Numbered from the stretch's first letter, positions 16,370 through 25,192 are shown. The stretch: 64,000 nucleotides of DNA from Bacillota bacterium (GCA_029776205.1 JAKOTQ010000015.1:62001-126000), one strand, 5' to 3'. A program made the numbers and translations. Notes: generated from the sequence alone by a model not told the origin.

Positions 16370-16535
16370 GCCATTATAGGAAACAGGCGTCAGGAGTTGA
16401 TAGTTAGAAAACGGAAGTCAGAAGAAAACTAAAATCCACTCACGCCTCACGCCGCATGCCTAAACCATGTACTGTGAACTATGTACCGTGTACCAGAAAA
16501 AGAACTGTCGACTGTCAACTGACAACTGTCAGCTG
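16370..16535. repeat. Degenerate low-complexity repeat between the tRNAs and aroA
   Basis: The stretch contains AGGAAACAGGCGTCAGGAG, the doublet TCACGCCTCACGCC, GTACTGTGAACTATGTACCG, and the tandem ACTGTCAACTGACAACTGTC. The last word sits between AAAAAGAAC and GTTCTTTT, as if placed in the loop of the aroA terminator, and the aroA stop TGA lies inside AGCTGACAG. The same words occur in other gaps of the window. Confidence 0.7.
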
Positions 16536-17878
16536 TTCTTTTCTTTAACCACCCGATCAAATATTTCAAAATACTCCGCAAAGGTTTTGGCGGTACATTC
16601 GGGATTAGCGATGGTGATACCATCCGCCCGCAGGCCGATTAAGGCAAAGGCCATGGCCATCCGATGATCGTCATAGGTCTCAACCACCGTGGGCTGCGGC
16701 ATTCCGGGATAAATGATCAAGCCGTTACCGGTTTCCTCAACCCGAATTCCCATTTTAGTCAGCTCGGTCACAATGGCTTGCAACCGGTTGGATTCATGGT
16801 GTTTGATGATGGCCACGTTCCGAATAACCGTCGGCCCTTCGGCAAAGGGCGCCATCGCGGCTACCGTCATGGTCTGATCCGGCATATCCCCCAGATCCAG
16901 ATCAATCCCAGGGAATTTTCGGTTTTCAGGGCCGATCACCTTGACCCCCTCTTCGGTTTCAGCGACAGTTGCTCCCAATTGCTTTAAAACCTCTAAAAAC
17001 CGGATATCTCCTTGCAATGATTGAAGCGAGCTTCCCCGGACCGTCACAGAGCCGCCGGTCAACACGGCCATTGCCCAGAAATAACAGGCATTGGAAAGAT
17101 CCGGCTCAATCCAGTAATCTATCCCCCGATAATGTTGGCCTTGAGGGATCTCAAACCGCCGGTATCCGTCATTTACGACCCGGACCCCAAAATCCTGCAT
17201 CATCCGGATGGTCATATCCACATAAGGTTTAGCTGCCACTTCCCCATTGATTTCAATATGTAACGTTTCCGGGCCGTTGCATCCGCTTAATAACAGGGCA
17301 CTCAAAAACTGACTACTGATATTGGCCTCTAGCGTAACCCGTTCTCCCCGAAACCCGGTTCCCCGAATCCGGTATGGTAAAGAAAAAGGAGACTCCAAAT
17401 ATTCAAATTTAGCGCCGAGTGCCGTCAAACTATCGATCAAAGGTTTCATCGGCCTGGCTTTCATCTGAGGCGAAGCGTCGACTATAAATTCGCCTTCACT
17501 GAGAGCGAGCATTGCCGTTAAAAAACGGGCTGCAGTCCCGGCGCTGCCTACGTGAATCACCGCTTTTCGATTAGGGACTTTTCCTCCCAAACCGTATACT
17601 TTCACCTGACGCAGCTCAGGATCGGCCTCTGTTCGAAAACCCAATTTTCTTAAACATTCAATAAAATGCCGGCCGTCATCGCTCAATGATACATTAGACA
17701 ATAACACCGGACGATCGGATAAAGCCGCCAGCAACAAAGCCCGGTTGGTCATACTTTTAGACCCGGGAATCTCGACGGTCGTATGAATCGATGTCGTCCT
17801 TTTAGGAACGGTGTAACTTGAACCCACAGGTTTCAATCCGCCTCTCCTAAACAATCCCCCGTAAAGAGGGCTTGTCAT
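16529..17878 (-). CDS. aroA: 3-phosphoshikimate 1-carboxyvinyltransferase (EPSP synthase)
   Basis: A 449-residue enzyme joining phosphoenolpyruvate to shikimate-3-phosphate, the sixth shikimate step. Motifs: EIPGSKSMTNRALLLAAL, GSAGTAARFLTA, DASPQMKARPM, DLSNACYFWAMA, and TYDDHRMAMAFAL near the end. The N-terminal 28 residues precede the usual start region; ATG 17878 follows AGGAAATA, while a TTG 15 codons downstream behind AGGAGAGG would give a more standard length. No other aro genes are adjacent. The final residues run into repeat sequence. Confidence 0.95.
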   Translation of the reverse strand: MTSPLYGGLFRRGGLKPVGSSYTVPKRTTSIHTTVEIPGSKSMTNRALLLAALSDRPVLLSNVSLSDDGRHFIECLRKLGFRTEADPELRQVKVYGLGGKVPNRKAVIHVGSAGTAARFLTAMLALSEGEFIVDASPQMKARPMKPLIDSLTALGAKFEYLESPFSLPYRIRGTGFRGERVTLEANISSQFLSALLLSGCNGPETLHIEINGEVAAKPYVDMTIRMMQDFGVRVVNDGYRRFEIPQGQHYRGIDYWIEPDLSNACYFWAMAVLTGGSVTVRGSSLQSLQGDIRFLEVLKQLGATVAETEEGVKVIGPENRKFPGIDLDLGDMPDQTMTVAAMAPFAEGPTVIRNVAIIKHHESNRLQAIVTELTKMGIRVEETGNGLIIYPGMPQPTVVETYDDHRMAMAFALIGLRADGITIANPECTAKTFAEYFEIFDRVVKEKNS

Positions 17879-17892
17879 TATTTCCTACAATT

Positions 17893-17922
17893 ATTGTAAG
17901 ATATATCGACCCTCTTTGACAA
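17893..17922 (-). promoter_or_regulatory. Possible aroA promoter
   Basis: TTGTCA (17917-17922) and TACAAT (17893-17898) on the minus strand are 18 bases apart, and the -10 ends 14 bases before the ATG. The closeness leaves a very short leader but includes AGGAAATA. Confidence 0.45.
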
Positions 17923-17969
17923 TGCGTTTTCCCTAAATATCAGGTTAACACTCTCCCAGCAAAACCGGC

Positions 17970-18197
17970 CTAGGATACTCTTCGCCGGAAGGCCCGCCGA
18001 GTCGACCATCCCATCAGTCCATACATCAAGCAATATCCTAAAAGCCCTTCCCAGATCCATACTCCGCCAAGAAATACTAATCCGTCACCGACAAGCCCTT
18101 CGATCCGAAAAAAATATCGGATGGCCAAAAGAAGCATCCCTAAAATAATCCGAGTTGCCCGATCCAACGGCCCTATATTTTGCCCAATATCCCTCAT
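17970..18197 (-). CDS. DUF2892 (YgaP-like) small membrane protein
   Basis: A 75-residue protein starting MRDIGQNIGPLDRATRIILG, the hallmark of DUF2892, with two hydrophobic helices (IILGMLLLAIRYFF and LVFLGGVWIWEGLLGYCLMYGL) and a basic C-terminus. Family members are inner-membrane proteins, some fused to rhodaneses; function unknown. ATG 18197 is six bases after GGGGG; ATG 18203 would be too close. Confidence 0.85.
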   Translation of the reverse strand: MRDIGQNIGPLDRATRIILGMLLLAIRYFFRIEGLVGDGLVFLGGVWIWEGLLGYCLMYGLMGWSTRRAFRRRVS

Positions 18198-18221
18198 CGA
18201 CATCCCCCGAAGGTAGTATAT

Positions 18222-18257
18222 TCAAAAAAGAAAAACGGATGATTGCTCATCCGTTTT
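18222..18257 (-). terminator. Intrinsic terminator of the nfn operon
   Basis: AAAACGGATGA, loop GCAA, TCATCCGTTTT, then TCTTTTTTG on the minus strand: an 11-bp perfect stem. It lies 30 bases after the nfnB stop codon. Confidence 0.93.
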
Positions 18258-18287
18258 ATCGTGATTCTCTTGATGCCTTTTTATTAC

Positions 18288-19670
18288 TTATTCATCTTTA
18301 TTTTTACAGTATTCCACCATCTGTTTTGCCGCTTTCTTCCCGGCACCCATGGCTGCAATAACCGTCGCCGCACCGGTCACAATATCTCCGCCAGCAAAAA
18401 CTCCTGGAATGCTGGTAGCCAACGTCTCCGGATCAACATCAATATAACCCCGGCTATTCAATGCCAAGTCTCCGGTGTTCTTCAATAGTATCGGATTGGG
18501 CCCTTGCCCAATGGCCACGATCACATTATCCACCGGAAATTGAAACTCAGAACCCGGTTTCACTACCGGACGGCGGCGGCCGCTGGCATCCGGTTCTCCC
18601 AACTCCATCTGGACACATTCCATGGCCATCACTTCACCGGCTTCGTTTCCGATGATCCGGACAGGATTGGTTAACAGTTTAAAGATAACACCCTCTTCTT
18701 CAGCGTTTTCGATCTCTTCATGACGAGCCGGCATCTCCTCTGCCGAACGCCGGTAAACGATATAAACTTCCTTCGCACCCAGCCGCAGAGAGGTCCGTGC
18801 CGCATCCATCGCCACATTTCCGGCACCGACAACCGCCACCCGTTCACCGATCCGGACCGGTGTATCATATTCCGGAAAACGGTATGCTTTCATCAAGTTC
18901 ACCCGGGTTAAAAACTCATTGGCGGAATAAACACCGTTGAGATTTTCACCGGGAATATTTAAGAAATAGGGCAAACCGGCACCGGTTCCAATGAATATCG
19001 TATCATACCCCTGTTCAAACAATTCCTGAATGGTAATCGTCTGACCCACCAATACACTGGTTTCAATTTTGACGCCCAGTTTCTTGATGTATTCCACTTC
19101 ACGGGCAACGATATCCTTCGGCAGACGGAATTGAGGAATTCCATATTGCAATACGCCGCCGGCAGCATGCAACGATTCAAATATCGTGACATCAAATCCT
19201 TGCAATGCCAGATCTGCCGCAGCCGTTAATCCGGCCGGACCGGCCCCGATCACTGCCGCTTTATATGGAAGTTTTTCAATGGAAGGAATTTCGCCAATAC
19301 CCGCTAAAGCTTGCTGGTCCGCAACAAACCGTTCCAGAGCACCGATGGCAACCGGTTCCCCTTTCTTCCCAAGAATACACTGACTTTCGCATTGGGTTTC
19401 CTGAGGGCAAACCCGGCCGCAAATGGCCGGAAGGCTGTTTTTCTCTTTAATTTTATTTGCAGCCCCTGAAAAATCCTCCGCTTTAATCTTCATAATAAAT
19501 TCGGGAATATTGACTTCTACCGGACAGCCTTTGACGCATAACGGTTTTTTACAGTTCAAACAACGGGACGCCTCTTTCAAAGCTTGTTCCGGAGTATATC
19601 CTAACGCAACTTCTTCAAAGTTATGCCGTCTTACTTCCGGGTCTTGTTTCGGCATCATTTGGCGTGACAT
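18288..19670 (-). CDS. nfnB: NfnB / GltA-type flavoprotein (NADPH side of the ferredoxin:NADP transhydrogenase)
   Basis: A 460-residue protein. The N-terminal iron-sulfur domain has CLNCKKPLCVKGCP and CGRVCPQETQCESQC for two [4Fe-4S] clusters. FAD and NAD(P) folds follow: AAVIGAGPAGLTAAADLA, VAVVGAGNVAMDAAR and GGDIVTGAATVIAAMGAGKKAA. Formerly called glutamate synthase small chain; beside an FNR-like subunit it is NfnB, which with NfnA bifurcates electrons between NADPH, NAD and ferredoxin. ATG 19670 has GGGAGGG six bases upstream and overlaps nfnA by 16 bases. Confidence 0.93.
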   Translation of the reverse strand: MSRQMMPKQDPEVRRHNFEEVALGYTPEQALKEASRCLNCKKPLCVKGCPVEVNIPEFIMKIKAEDFSGAANKIKEKNSLPAICGRVCPQETQCESQCILGKKGEPVAIGALERFVADQQALAGIGEIPSIEKLPYKAAVIGAGPAGLTAAADLALQGFDVTIFESLHAAGGVLQYGIPQFRLPKDIVAREVEYIKKLGVKIETSVLVGQTITIQELFEQGYDTIFIGTGAGLPYFLNIPGENLNGVYSANEFLTRVNLMKAYRFPEYDTPVRIGERVAVVGAGNVAMDAARTSLRLGAKEVYIVYRRSAEEMPARHEEIENAEEEGVIFKLLTNPVRIIGNEAGEVMAMECVQMELGEPDASGRRRPVVKPGSEFQFPVDNVIVAIGQGPNPILLKNTGDLALNSRGYIDVDPETLATSIPGVFAGGDIVTGAATVIAAMGAGKKAAKQMVEYCKNKDE

Positions 19671-20500
19671 CGGCATCCCTCCCGTCCATGTTGATGATGT
19701 TCATACGCTTGCTTTTCCTGTTCACTATAATAACGTTGTCGTTGCCGCAATTCCTTAAAATCCACAGCCAATCCGTCAAAAGCCGGGCCGTCAACGCAGC
19801 AGAATTTGCTTTCGCCGCCGACAGTGACGCGACACCCGCCACACATTCCGGTACCATCCACCATCACCGCATTTAAACTCACAACTGTCTTAATATTTCG
19901 TTCCCGGGTTACATTGACACAGGCCTCCATCATTGGAACCGGGCCGATGGCGATCACTTCATCGACTTTCTCTTCCTCAACCACCTGGCGAAGCACATCG
20001 GTCACCAGCCCTTTGTGGCCGAAACTTCCGTCATCCGTCGTCACCAAAAGCTTATGGGAGACTGCAGCCAACTCTTCTCTTAAGATCAGCAGCTCTTCCC
20101 GCTGGGCGCCGAGAATGATGATGACCCGGTTTCCTGCCTCGTATAAGGCTTTCACTTTGGGATACAACGGCGCCGCTCCCAAACCACCGGCTACGCCAAC
20201 CACAGTCCCCACTTTTTCGATGGGGTACGGCGTACCAAGGGGTCCCAAAATATCCTGAAATGAGTCCCCAACCTTCAGTGAATTGATCACCGCCGAACTC
20301 TTCCCGACCTCTTGAACGATCAACGTAATCGTTCCCTGCTCACGGTCATAATCAGCAATGGTTAACGGGATCCGTTCCGCCGTTTCACTCACTCGGACCA
20401 CCACAAAATGTCCGGGTTGGGCTTTTGCGGCAATCGCCGGAGCTTTAATCACAAATCGTACGATTTTCGGCGCTAAATTGTCCCTCGCTATAATCTCCAA
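19655..20500 (-). CDS. nfnA: NfnA / sulfide dehydrogenase beta-type FAD/NAD subunit
   Basis: A 281-residue ferredoxin-NADP reductase-like protein: FAD part RIPLTIADYD, NAD part VVGVAGGLGAAPLYPKVKAL, and a C-terminal [2Fe-2S] site GTGMCGGCRVTV with FCCVDGP. A histidine- and cysteine-containing tail (EHHQHGREGCRCH) follows. Gene order nfnA-nfnB with overlapping frames is the classic arrangement. The leader holds a long inverted repeat. Confidence 0.93.
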   Translation of the reverse strand: MEIIARDNLAPKIVRFVIKAPAIAAKAQPGHFVVVRVSETAERIPLTIADYDREQGTITLIVQEVGKSSAVINSLKVGDSFQDILGPLGTPYPIEKVGTVVGVAGGLGAAPLYPKVKALYEAGNRVIIILGAQREELLILREELAAVSHKLLVTTDDGSFGHKGLVTDVLRQVVEEEKVDEVIAIGPVPMMEACVNVTRERNIKTVVSLNAVMVDGTGMCGGCRVTVGGESKFCCVDGPAFDGLAVDFKELRQRQRYYSEQEKQAYEHHQHGREGCRCHAK

Positions 20501-20534
20501 TATTTTCCCTCCCAGAACAAGTCCTGCATAAATG

Positions 20535-20580
20535 AGAGAATTTCATGTTACACGACATTGTAAAAGCTACGAAATTCTCT
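20535..20580. repeat. Inverted repeat in the nfnA leader
   Basis: AGAGAATTTC (20535-20544) and its exact complement GAAATTCTCT (20571-20580) flank 26 bases, 35 bases upstream of the nfnA start. It could be an operator pair or an mRNA stem. It has no T-run, and it does not resemble a Rex operator. Confidence 0.6.
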
Positions 20581-20631
20581 TAAATACTTATACGAACCCT
20601 TGGTATGATGTATTATCGTCTCAGTATAACA

Positions 20632-20659
20632 TAAAAAAAATAAGGAGGGCAACCCTCCT
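20632..20659 (-). terminator. Terminator after the ferredoxin gene
   Basis: AGGAGGG, loop TTG, CCCTCCT then TATTTTTTTTAT on the minus strand. It separates the ferredoxin gene (start 21016) from the nfn operon. Confidence 0.9.
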
Positions 20660-20719
20660 GTATTTAAATGTCAGTTTTATAGTCCCATTTCTCCGATAAT
20701 TTACTTTATTTTAATATTA

Positions 20720-21016
20720 TTACCGCGGGATGGAAAATGTTTCGTGATCACCGTCCGGATAAATGCATTCCCAGACTATTTCATCCTCTTTCACCTTGGG
20801 AATTAATCGAGCCCCAAAGGCAGCCAGGCTATAAGCCAACCTGGTCTCTAATGCTCCGGTTGGGCATTCTTTGACACAAGCCATGCAATCCCAGCAATCC
20901 GCCTGATTTCGAATACAACATTGCCCATTACTGTCCAGATAAAGCAGATCTCCGGGGCATATATCCACACATTTCCCGCACCCGGTACATTTTTCACGTT
21001 CGAACTGAATTCCCAT
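20720..21016 (-). CDS. 2x[4Fe-4S] ferredoxin with C-terminal extension
   Basis: A 98-residue protein with CTGCGKCVDICP (residues 10-21) and CWDCMACVKECP (about 41-52) as two cluster motifs, between them a short DSNGQCCI linker. The remaining 40 residues (ending YPDGDHETFSIPR) resemble the tail of AprB-like ferredoxins. It has its own terminator and a ribosome site (AGGAGG) and lies upstream of nfnAB, for which it could be an electron carrier; this link is inference. Confidence 0.9.
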   Translation of the reverse strand: MGIQFEREKCTGCGKCVDICPGDLLYLDSNGQCCIRNQADCWDCMACVKECPTGALETRLAYSLAAFGARLIPKVKEDEIVWECIYPDGDHETFSIPR

Positions 21017-21041
21017 GAAAACCTCCTAACCGCTGTTCCCT

Positions 21042-21422
21042 TCAATGTTTCAAATCAAAGATGGCTGCTTCAATTTTAGTTGATATCACTTGATAAATTG
21101 AACCGAAGGATCCCTGAATAACCCGGATGAAATCATTATCCAGCCGGCTCAATATCAGATCGACGGCTTTATCTTTAATCTGCTTCGCTTCATCAACAGT
21201 CAGCTTACCGTCAGCCCGGGCCGCTTTTAAATCCTCCACCACACTTTGATTCAGTTCTTTCACCACATCCATCACCAATTGGTTAAGAACAAGCAGTGTC
21301 TGAATCAATTTGTTATTCCGATACTTATTACTCAAGTAAATGCCCGCAGCCGTCAAAGCATAGACCAATACGGCCGTAACCAACGGCAATGTAAAAATTA
21401 GAAAATCTCCGATAAGTGTCAC
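21042..21422 (-). CDS. Holin LLH-family-like protein with one membrane helix
   Basis: A 126-residue protein: an N-terminal membrane helix (FTLPLVTAVLVYALTAAGIYL), a basic turn (SNKYRNNK), then a long helical region with the ADGKLTVDEAKQIKDKAVDLIL pattern seen in phage holins of the LLH superfamily. No endolysin, tail or other phage gene is nearby, so it is either a domesticated holin or a cellular protein of similar build. It ends 25 bases before the ferredoxin start and is probably co-transcribed with it. Confidence 0.65.
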   Translation of the reverse strand: MTLIGDFLIFTLPLVTAVLVYALTAAGIYLSNKYRNNKLIQTLLVLNQLVMDVVKELNQSVVEDLKAARADGKLTVDEAKQIKDKAVDLILSRLDNDFIRVIQGSFGSIYQVISTKIEAAIFDLKH

Positions 21423-21566
21423 TCATGTACCCCCTTCGCTTAGCCATTGTGCTTTTTTCCTATTCATCATATGAGCCTGCGGTCTGAATCGTTCAAAAGT
21501 CACTATGCCGCAAAAAGACCCTCAAACTTTGCTTATTCAGCGAAATATAATGTCGATATAAAGCCA

Positions 21567-21603
21567 TAAAAAAAGAAACTACCGGTACAAAACCGGTAGT
21601 TTC
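21567..21603 (-). terminator. Terminator of the TRAP operon
   Basis: GAAACTACCGGT, loop TTTGT, ACCGGTAGTTTC then TTTTTTTATGG on the minus strand: a perfect 12-bp stem 18 bases after the TRAP permease stop codon. Confidence 0.95.
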
Positions 21604-21620
21604 AAAAAGTTTATCGTATA

Positions 21621-23597
21621 TCAGGCAGCCAAAGATTCTTCCCGGACCCGTTTGGCCGTACGGAGCTGATAAAACCATACTCCGCCGATGATCGCCAATC
21701 CAATAATATCAGTTATCAAGCTGGGATCGACCAGCATCAAACCGCTGACGAACAATAAGATCCGTTCCCACAGATTGGTCTTGGTCACCAGATAATTCTC
21801 CATGGCTGCACCGATACCAATCATCCCTATCAACGAGGTAACAATGATTTGAACCACTTGCCACGGTGTAGTATCCACTAAGAGTAAGGCCGGATTGTAA
21901 CAGAAGATATACGGGATGATAAAGCCAGCAATGGCCAGTTTGGTTGCAGTAATCCCCGTTTTAAACGGATTACTCTTGGCAATTGCCGCTCCCGCATAAG
22001 CCGCCAACGCCACCGGAGGCGTAATATCAGCCACAATACCGAAGTAAAACACGAACATATGGGCTGCCAAAACCGGAACACCCAACTGAACAATGGCCGG
22101 AGCCGTAATGGTGGCCGTAATCAGGTAAGTAGCCGTGGTCGGCAATCCCATCCCCATGATCAGGGAGGCAATCATCGTGAAAAACAAGGTCAAAATCTTA
22201 ATTCCGCCGGACAAACTGATCAAACCGGAAGCCATTTTCAGGCCCAACCCAGTCAGAGTGGTTACCCCGATAATGATTCCCACGGCTGCACAGGCCACAG
22301 CTACCGCAATAATATTTCGTCCGCCCATCTCCAAGGCATCCATAAAATCTCTAAAGGTCATCCGGGTATTCTTCCGAAGCATACTAGCAATGATGGAAAA
22401 TCCGATACCGTATAACGCAGCATGCATCGGGGTGGTCCCTTCAGCCAGGAAATAAATAATTGCGACCAACGGAAGAAACAAATGTCCCTGTTCCTTAAGA
22501 ACCTTCCACAAAGACGGCAACTGGTCCCGGCTCATCCCTTTCAGCCCGAGTTTTTTGGCCTCGAGATGCACCATGATCCATACTCCGACAAAATAAAGCA
22601 AAGCAGGAATAACTGCCGCTTTCGCCAGTTCGATATAAGGCATTCCTAACGATTCCGCCATTAAAAACGCAGCCGCACCCATAATTGGCGGCATAATCTG
22701 GCCACCGGTAGAGGCTGCTGCCTCAACAGCGGCAGAAAACTCCGGTTTATACCCTAAACTTTTCATCATCGGAATCGTAAAGCTTCCCGAACCCACTGTA
22801 TTTGAAATGGAGCTTCCTGAAACCGTTCCCTCCAAAGCGCTGATCAAAACAGCCACTTTAGCGGGCCCGCCTGCTGCAAATCCGGCGACGGCATTGGCCA
22901 GATCGATAAAGAATTTGCCGATCCCCGTCTTTTCCAAAAAGGCGCCAAACAAGATGAACAAGAAGATAAAGGTGGCACAAACTCCCAGCGGAATTCCTAA
23001 AATTCCTTCAGTGGTGTAAAAAATATGGGTCACGATACGTTCGATGGAATAACCCCGATGGTTTAAAAATCCCGGCATATAAGGGCCAAAATAGGCATAC
23101 AGCAGGAAGACGCCGATGAGAACTAAAAACGGAACACCAACGACCCGCCGGCAGGCCTCCAGCACCAAAATAATTCCGCAGATTCCTACAATCACATCAA
23201 GAGACGTATAATCGCCAGCCCGAAGAATCAACGCCTGATAATTGACGACGATATATCCCACCACCGCGGCGGAAAGTGCACCTAAAACCACATCGCTCCA
23301 ATGCATCTTCTTTCTGGACATGGACCGGGTTGCCGGATATAACAAAAAAGCCAATACGAGCACAAATACTAGATGAATGGCCCGCAACAACTGAGCCGGC
23401 ATGGTACTGAACCACGAGGATCCAATCTGAAAAATCGAAAACACAATGGCAATCCCGGCGATCAGATAATGAAAGAATCCGGTCAGTTTCCGATAACCGT
23501 ATTCTTTATCGTATTGAGACATAATTTGATCAATCTCATGATGATCCAAGGTTTCGATCACCGGTTCCTGGGATACAATTTTCTCACTCACGTACAT
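21621..23597 (-). CDS. Fused TRAP transporter permease (DctQ-DctM type, TAXI associated)
   Basis: A 658-residue membrane protein. An N-terminal 4-helix small-permease part is fused to the DctM large permease, with VLISALEGTVSGSSISNTVGSGSFTIPMMKSLGY, AAASTGGQIMPPIMGAAAFLMAE and MGLPTTATYLI as hallmarks. Such fusions work with TAXI binding proteins and import organic acids or amino acids using ion gradients. Its start overlaps the DUF1850 gene by 14 bases. Confidence 0.95.
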   Translation of the reverse strand: MYVSEKIVSQEPVIETLDHHEIDQIMSQYDKEYGYRKLTGFFHYLIAGIAIVFSIFQIGSSWFSTMPAQLLRAIHLVFVLVLAFLLYPATRSMSRKKMHWSDVVLGALSAAVVGYIVVNYQALILRAGDYTSLDVIVGICGIILVLEACRRVVGVPFLVLIGVFLLYAYFGPYMPGFLNHRGYSIERIVTHIFYTTEGILGIPLGVCATFIFLFILFGAFLEKTGIGKFFIDLANAVAGFAAGGPAKVAVLISALEGTVSGSSISNTVGSGSFTIPMMKSLGYKPEFSAAVEAAASTGGQIMPPIMGAAAFLMAESLGMPYIELAKAAVIPALLYFVGVWIMVHLEAKKLGLKGMSRDQLPSLWKVLKEQGHLFLPLVAIIYFLAEGTTPMHAALYGIGFSIIASMLRKNTRMTFRDFMDALEMGGRNIIAVAVACAAVGIIIGVTTLTGLGLKMASGLISLSGGIKILTLFFTMIASLIMGMGLPTTATYLITATITAPAIVQLGVPVLAAHMFVFYFGIVADITPPVALAAYAGAAIAKSNPFKTGITATKLAIAGFIIPYIFCYNPALLLVDTTPWQVVQIIVTSLIGMIGIGAAMENYLVTKTNLWERILLFVSGLMLVDPSLITDIIGLAIIGGVWFYQLRTAKRVREESLAA

Positions 23598-24147
23598 CTC
23601 TCCTTAATAAATCGTAAGCTGATACCCTTCGTATATAAATACGAACCGTCTGCTGAGGCCTGGCGAAATCCGTCATCTTCACCCGACGGCCTCCGACGGT
23701 GATCTGATGGTTGGCGACTGTTCCCACAGCCAGTACAATTTGGGGAATGACCCGGTTAATATTGACGATCTCCATTCGATCCGGAAACTTGCGAAGCTCT
23801 TCACCGGCTACTAATTCGTTGGGGATCCCCACGCCAAAAGAACGAAAAGCGGTCTTTGTCAAGACCATCGTATAATCTTCCCGAATCCGGAAGTATTCAT
23901 CAACCGGGGTCTTATTCACCGAATGGGTATAAGTAATTACAAACTCGGATCCGGGATGGATATCCCAACATTGAAGTATACGGTGGTTTCCAGCTTCAAC
24001 CACCAGATTCCTCCGGAACGGAATGAATAATGCCGCCCAAACAGCGCCAATGATCAAAATGAGCCAAATAACACCATGCCGGAGGAAACATCTCCCCGGC
24101 ACGGTAAACTCTGACTTTATGTTTTGATATAAAGCCACCATATTCAT
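23584..24147 (-). CDS. DUF1850 protein of the TRAP operon
   Basis: A 187-residue protein with one N-terminal membrane helix (GVIWLILIIGAVWAALFIPF) and an outer domain with FVITYTHSVNKTPVDEYFRI, the DUF1850 motif, and FPDRMEIVNINR. DUF1850 genes usually lie between TAXI-TRAP binding protein and permease genes, exactly as here, but the function is unknown. It starts 3 bases after the binding-protein stop codon. Confidence 0.88.
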   Translation of the reverse strand: MNMVALYQNIKSEFTVPGRCFLRHGVIWLILIIGAVWAALFIPFRRNLVVEAGNHRILQCWDIHPGSEFVITYTHSVNKTPVDEYFRIREDYTMVLTKTAFRSFGVGIPNELVAGEELRKFPDRMEIVNINRVIPQIVLAVGTVANHQITVGGRRVKMTDFARPQQTVRIYIRRVSAYDLLRRDVRE

Positions 24148-24150
24148 TTT

Positions 24151-25107
24151 TTACTTCTTCAGAACGCCTTTTTCCTTAAAGTATTTTTCGGCACCCGGAT
24201 GAAGCGGAACTGACAACCCTTCAACAGCACTCTTCAGATCCAGTTCGTTTCCTTTTGCATGCATTTTCGCCAATTGTGCCTTATTTTCAAATAAAGCTTT
24301 GGTTAAGTTATATACCATTTGGTTATCCATATCTTTCTTTACGATCAGGGTGGCTTTTACTGCAACAGTAACCGCATCGCTGTCCATTCCTTTATAAGTG
24401 CTTTTTGGAATGGTAAATGAAGTGTAGAACGGATATTTGGTGCTCAATTTCTTCAGAGCTGCATTATCAATGGAAATAACATTAATATCATGGGTAGCAC
24501 ACAAGCCCTGAATTGCAGCATTGGGAATACCGGCGGTTACAAAGAAACCGTCCAATTGTTTGTTTTTATAGGCATTTTCAGATTCACTGAAGGAAAGATA
24601 ACTAACCTTGATATCCTTATAAGTTAAGCCGTAAGCCTCCAAAATTTGGCGGGCATTGGCCTCAACTCCGCTTCCGGCAGCTCCCACCGAAATCCGTTTC
24701 CCCTTCATATCTGCGACGGATTTGATTTTGCTTTCAGGGGATACTACAATTTGAACCACTTCCGGGTAAAGGGTCGTCATAGCCCGGAACCCTTGGGTTT
24801 TGCGGCCCTTGAAATTTTCGGTTCCATGATAGGCATAGTCCATCACATCATTCTGGACAATCGCAATTTCCGCTTCGCCTTTATTGACTAACCGGATATT
24901 CTCTACGGATGCACCGGTAGCCTGGGCCGTCATATTCATGTCTTTCACTTTCGTATTGAAAAGCTGGGCAATTGCCCCTCCATACGGATAATAAGTACCG
25001 GCAGTTCCGCCCGTAGCCAAAATATAATTATATTTGGCGCCATAAGCTGTAAATCCTAACATCAAAACCAGCATCAGTCAGAGCAAAACAAAACCAAACT
25101 TTTTCAT
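24151..25107 (-). CDS. TAXI-family TRAP substrate-binding protein, with in-frame TGA in the signal peptide
   Basis: The natural start is ATG 25107, seven bases after GGAGGA. MKKFGFVLL is followed by TGA (25078-25080) and then the same frame continues LMLVLMLGFTAYGAKYN and through a full TAXI protein (ATGGTAGTYYPYGGAIAQ, GAAGSGVEANARQIL, DGFFVTAGIPNAAI). TGA stands where a tryptophan or leucine in the hydrophobic core would fit. The next in-frame ATG (25074) lacks the basic n-region and a ribosome site. So the gene is either inactivated, misread in the assembly, or translated by readthrough or re-initiation. The rest of the frame is intact, about 318 codons. Confidence 0.85.
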
Positions 25108-25163
25108 TTCCAATCCTCCCTCCCAAAATAAACATAGCAAATTAAATTTTTCTATGCCATCTA

Positions 25164-25192
25164 ATTATATCCAAGATTCTTTTTGAACACAA
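25164..25192 (-). promoter_or_regulatory. TRAP operon promoter
   Basis: TTGTGT (25187-25192) and consensus TATAAT (25164-25169) on the minus strand are 17 bases apart, about 57 bases upstream of ATG 25107. This also supports the upstream ATG as the original start. Confidence 0.7.

Noticed and set aside
21042-21422. Prophage remnant
   Set aside because: One holin-like gene only; no integrase, terminase, structural genes or attachment-site repeats are seen.
25078-25080. TGA as a selenocysteine codon
   Set aside because: It falls in a signal peptide, where selenocysteine would have no role; nonsense mutation, sequence error or Trp-type readthrough are simpler.
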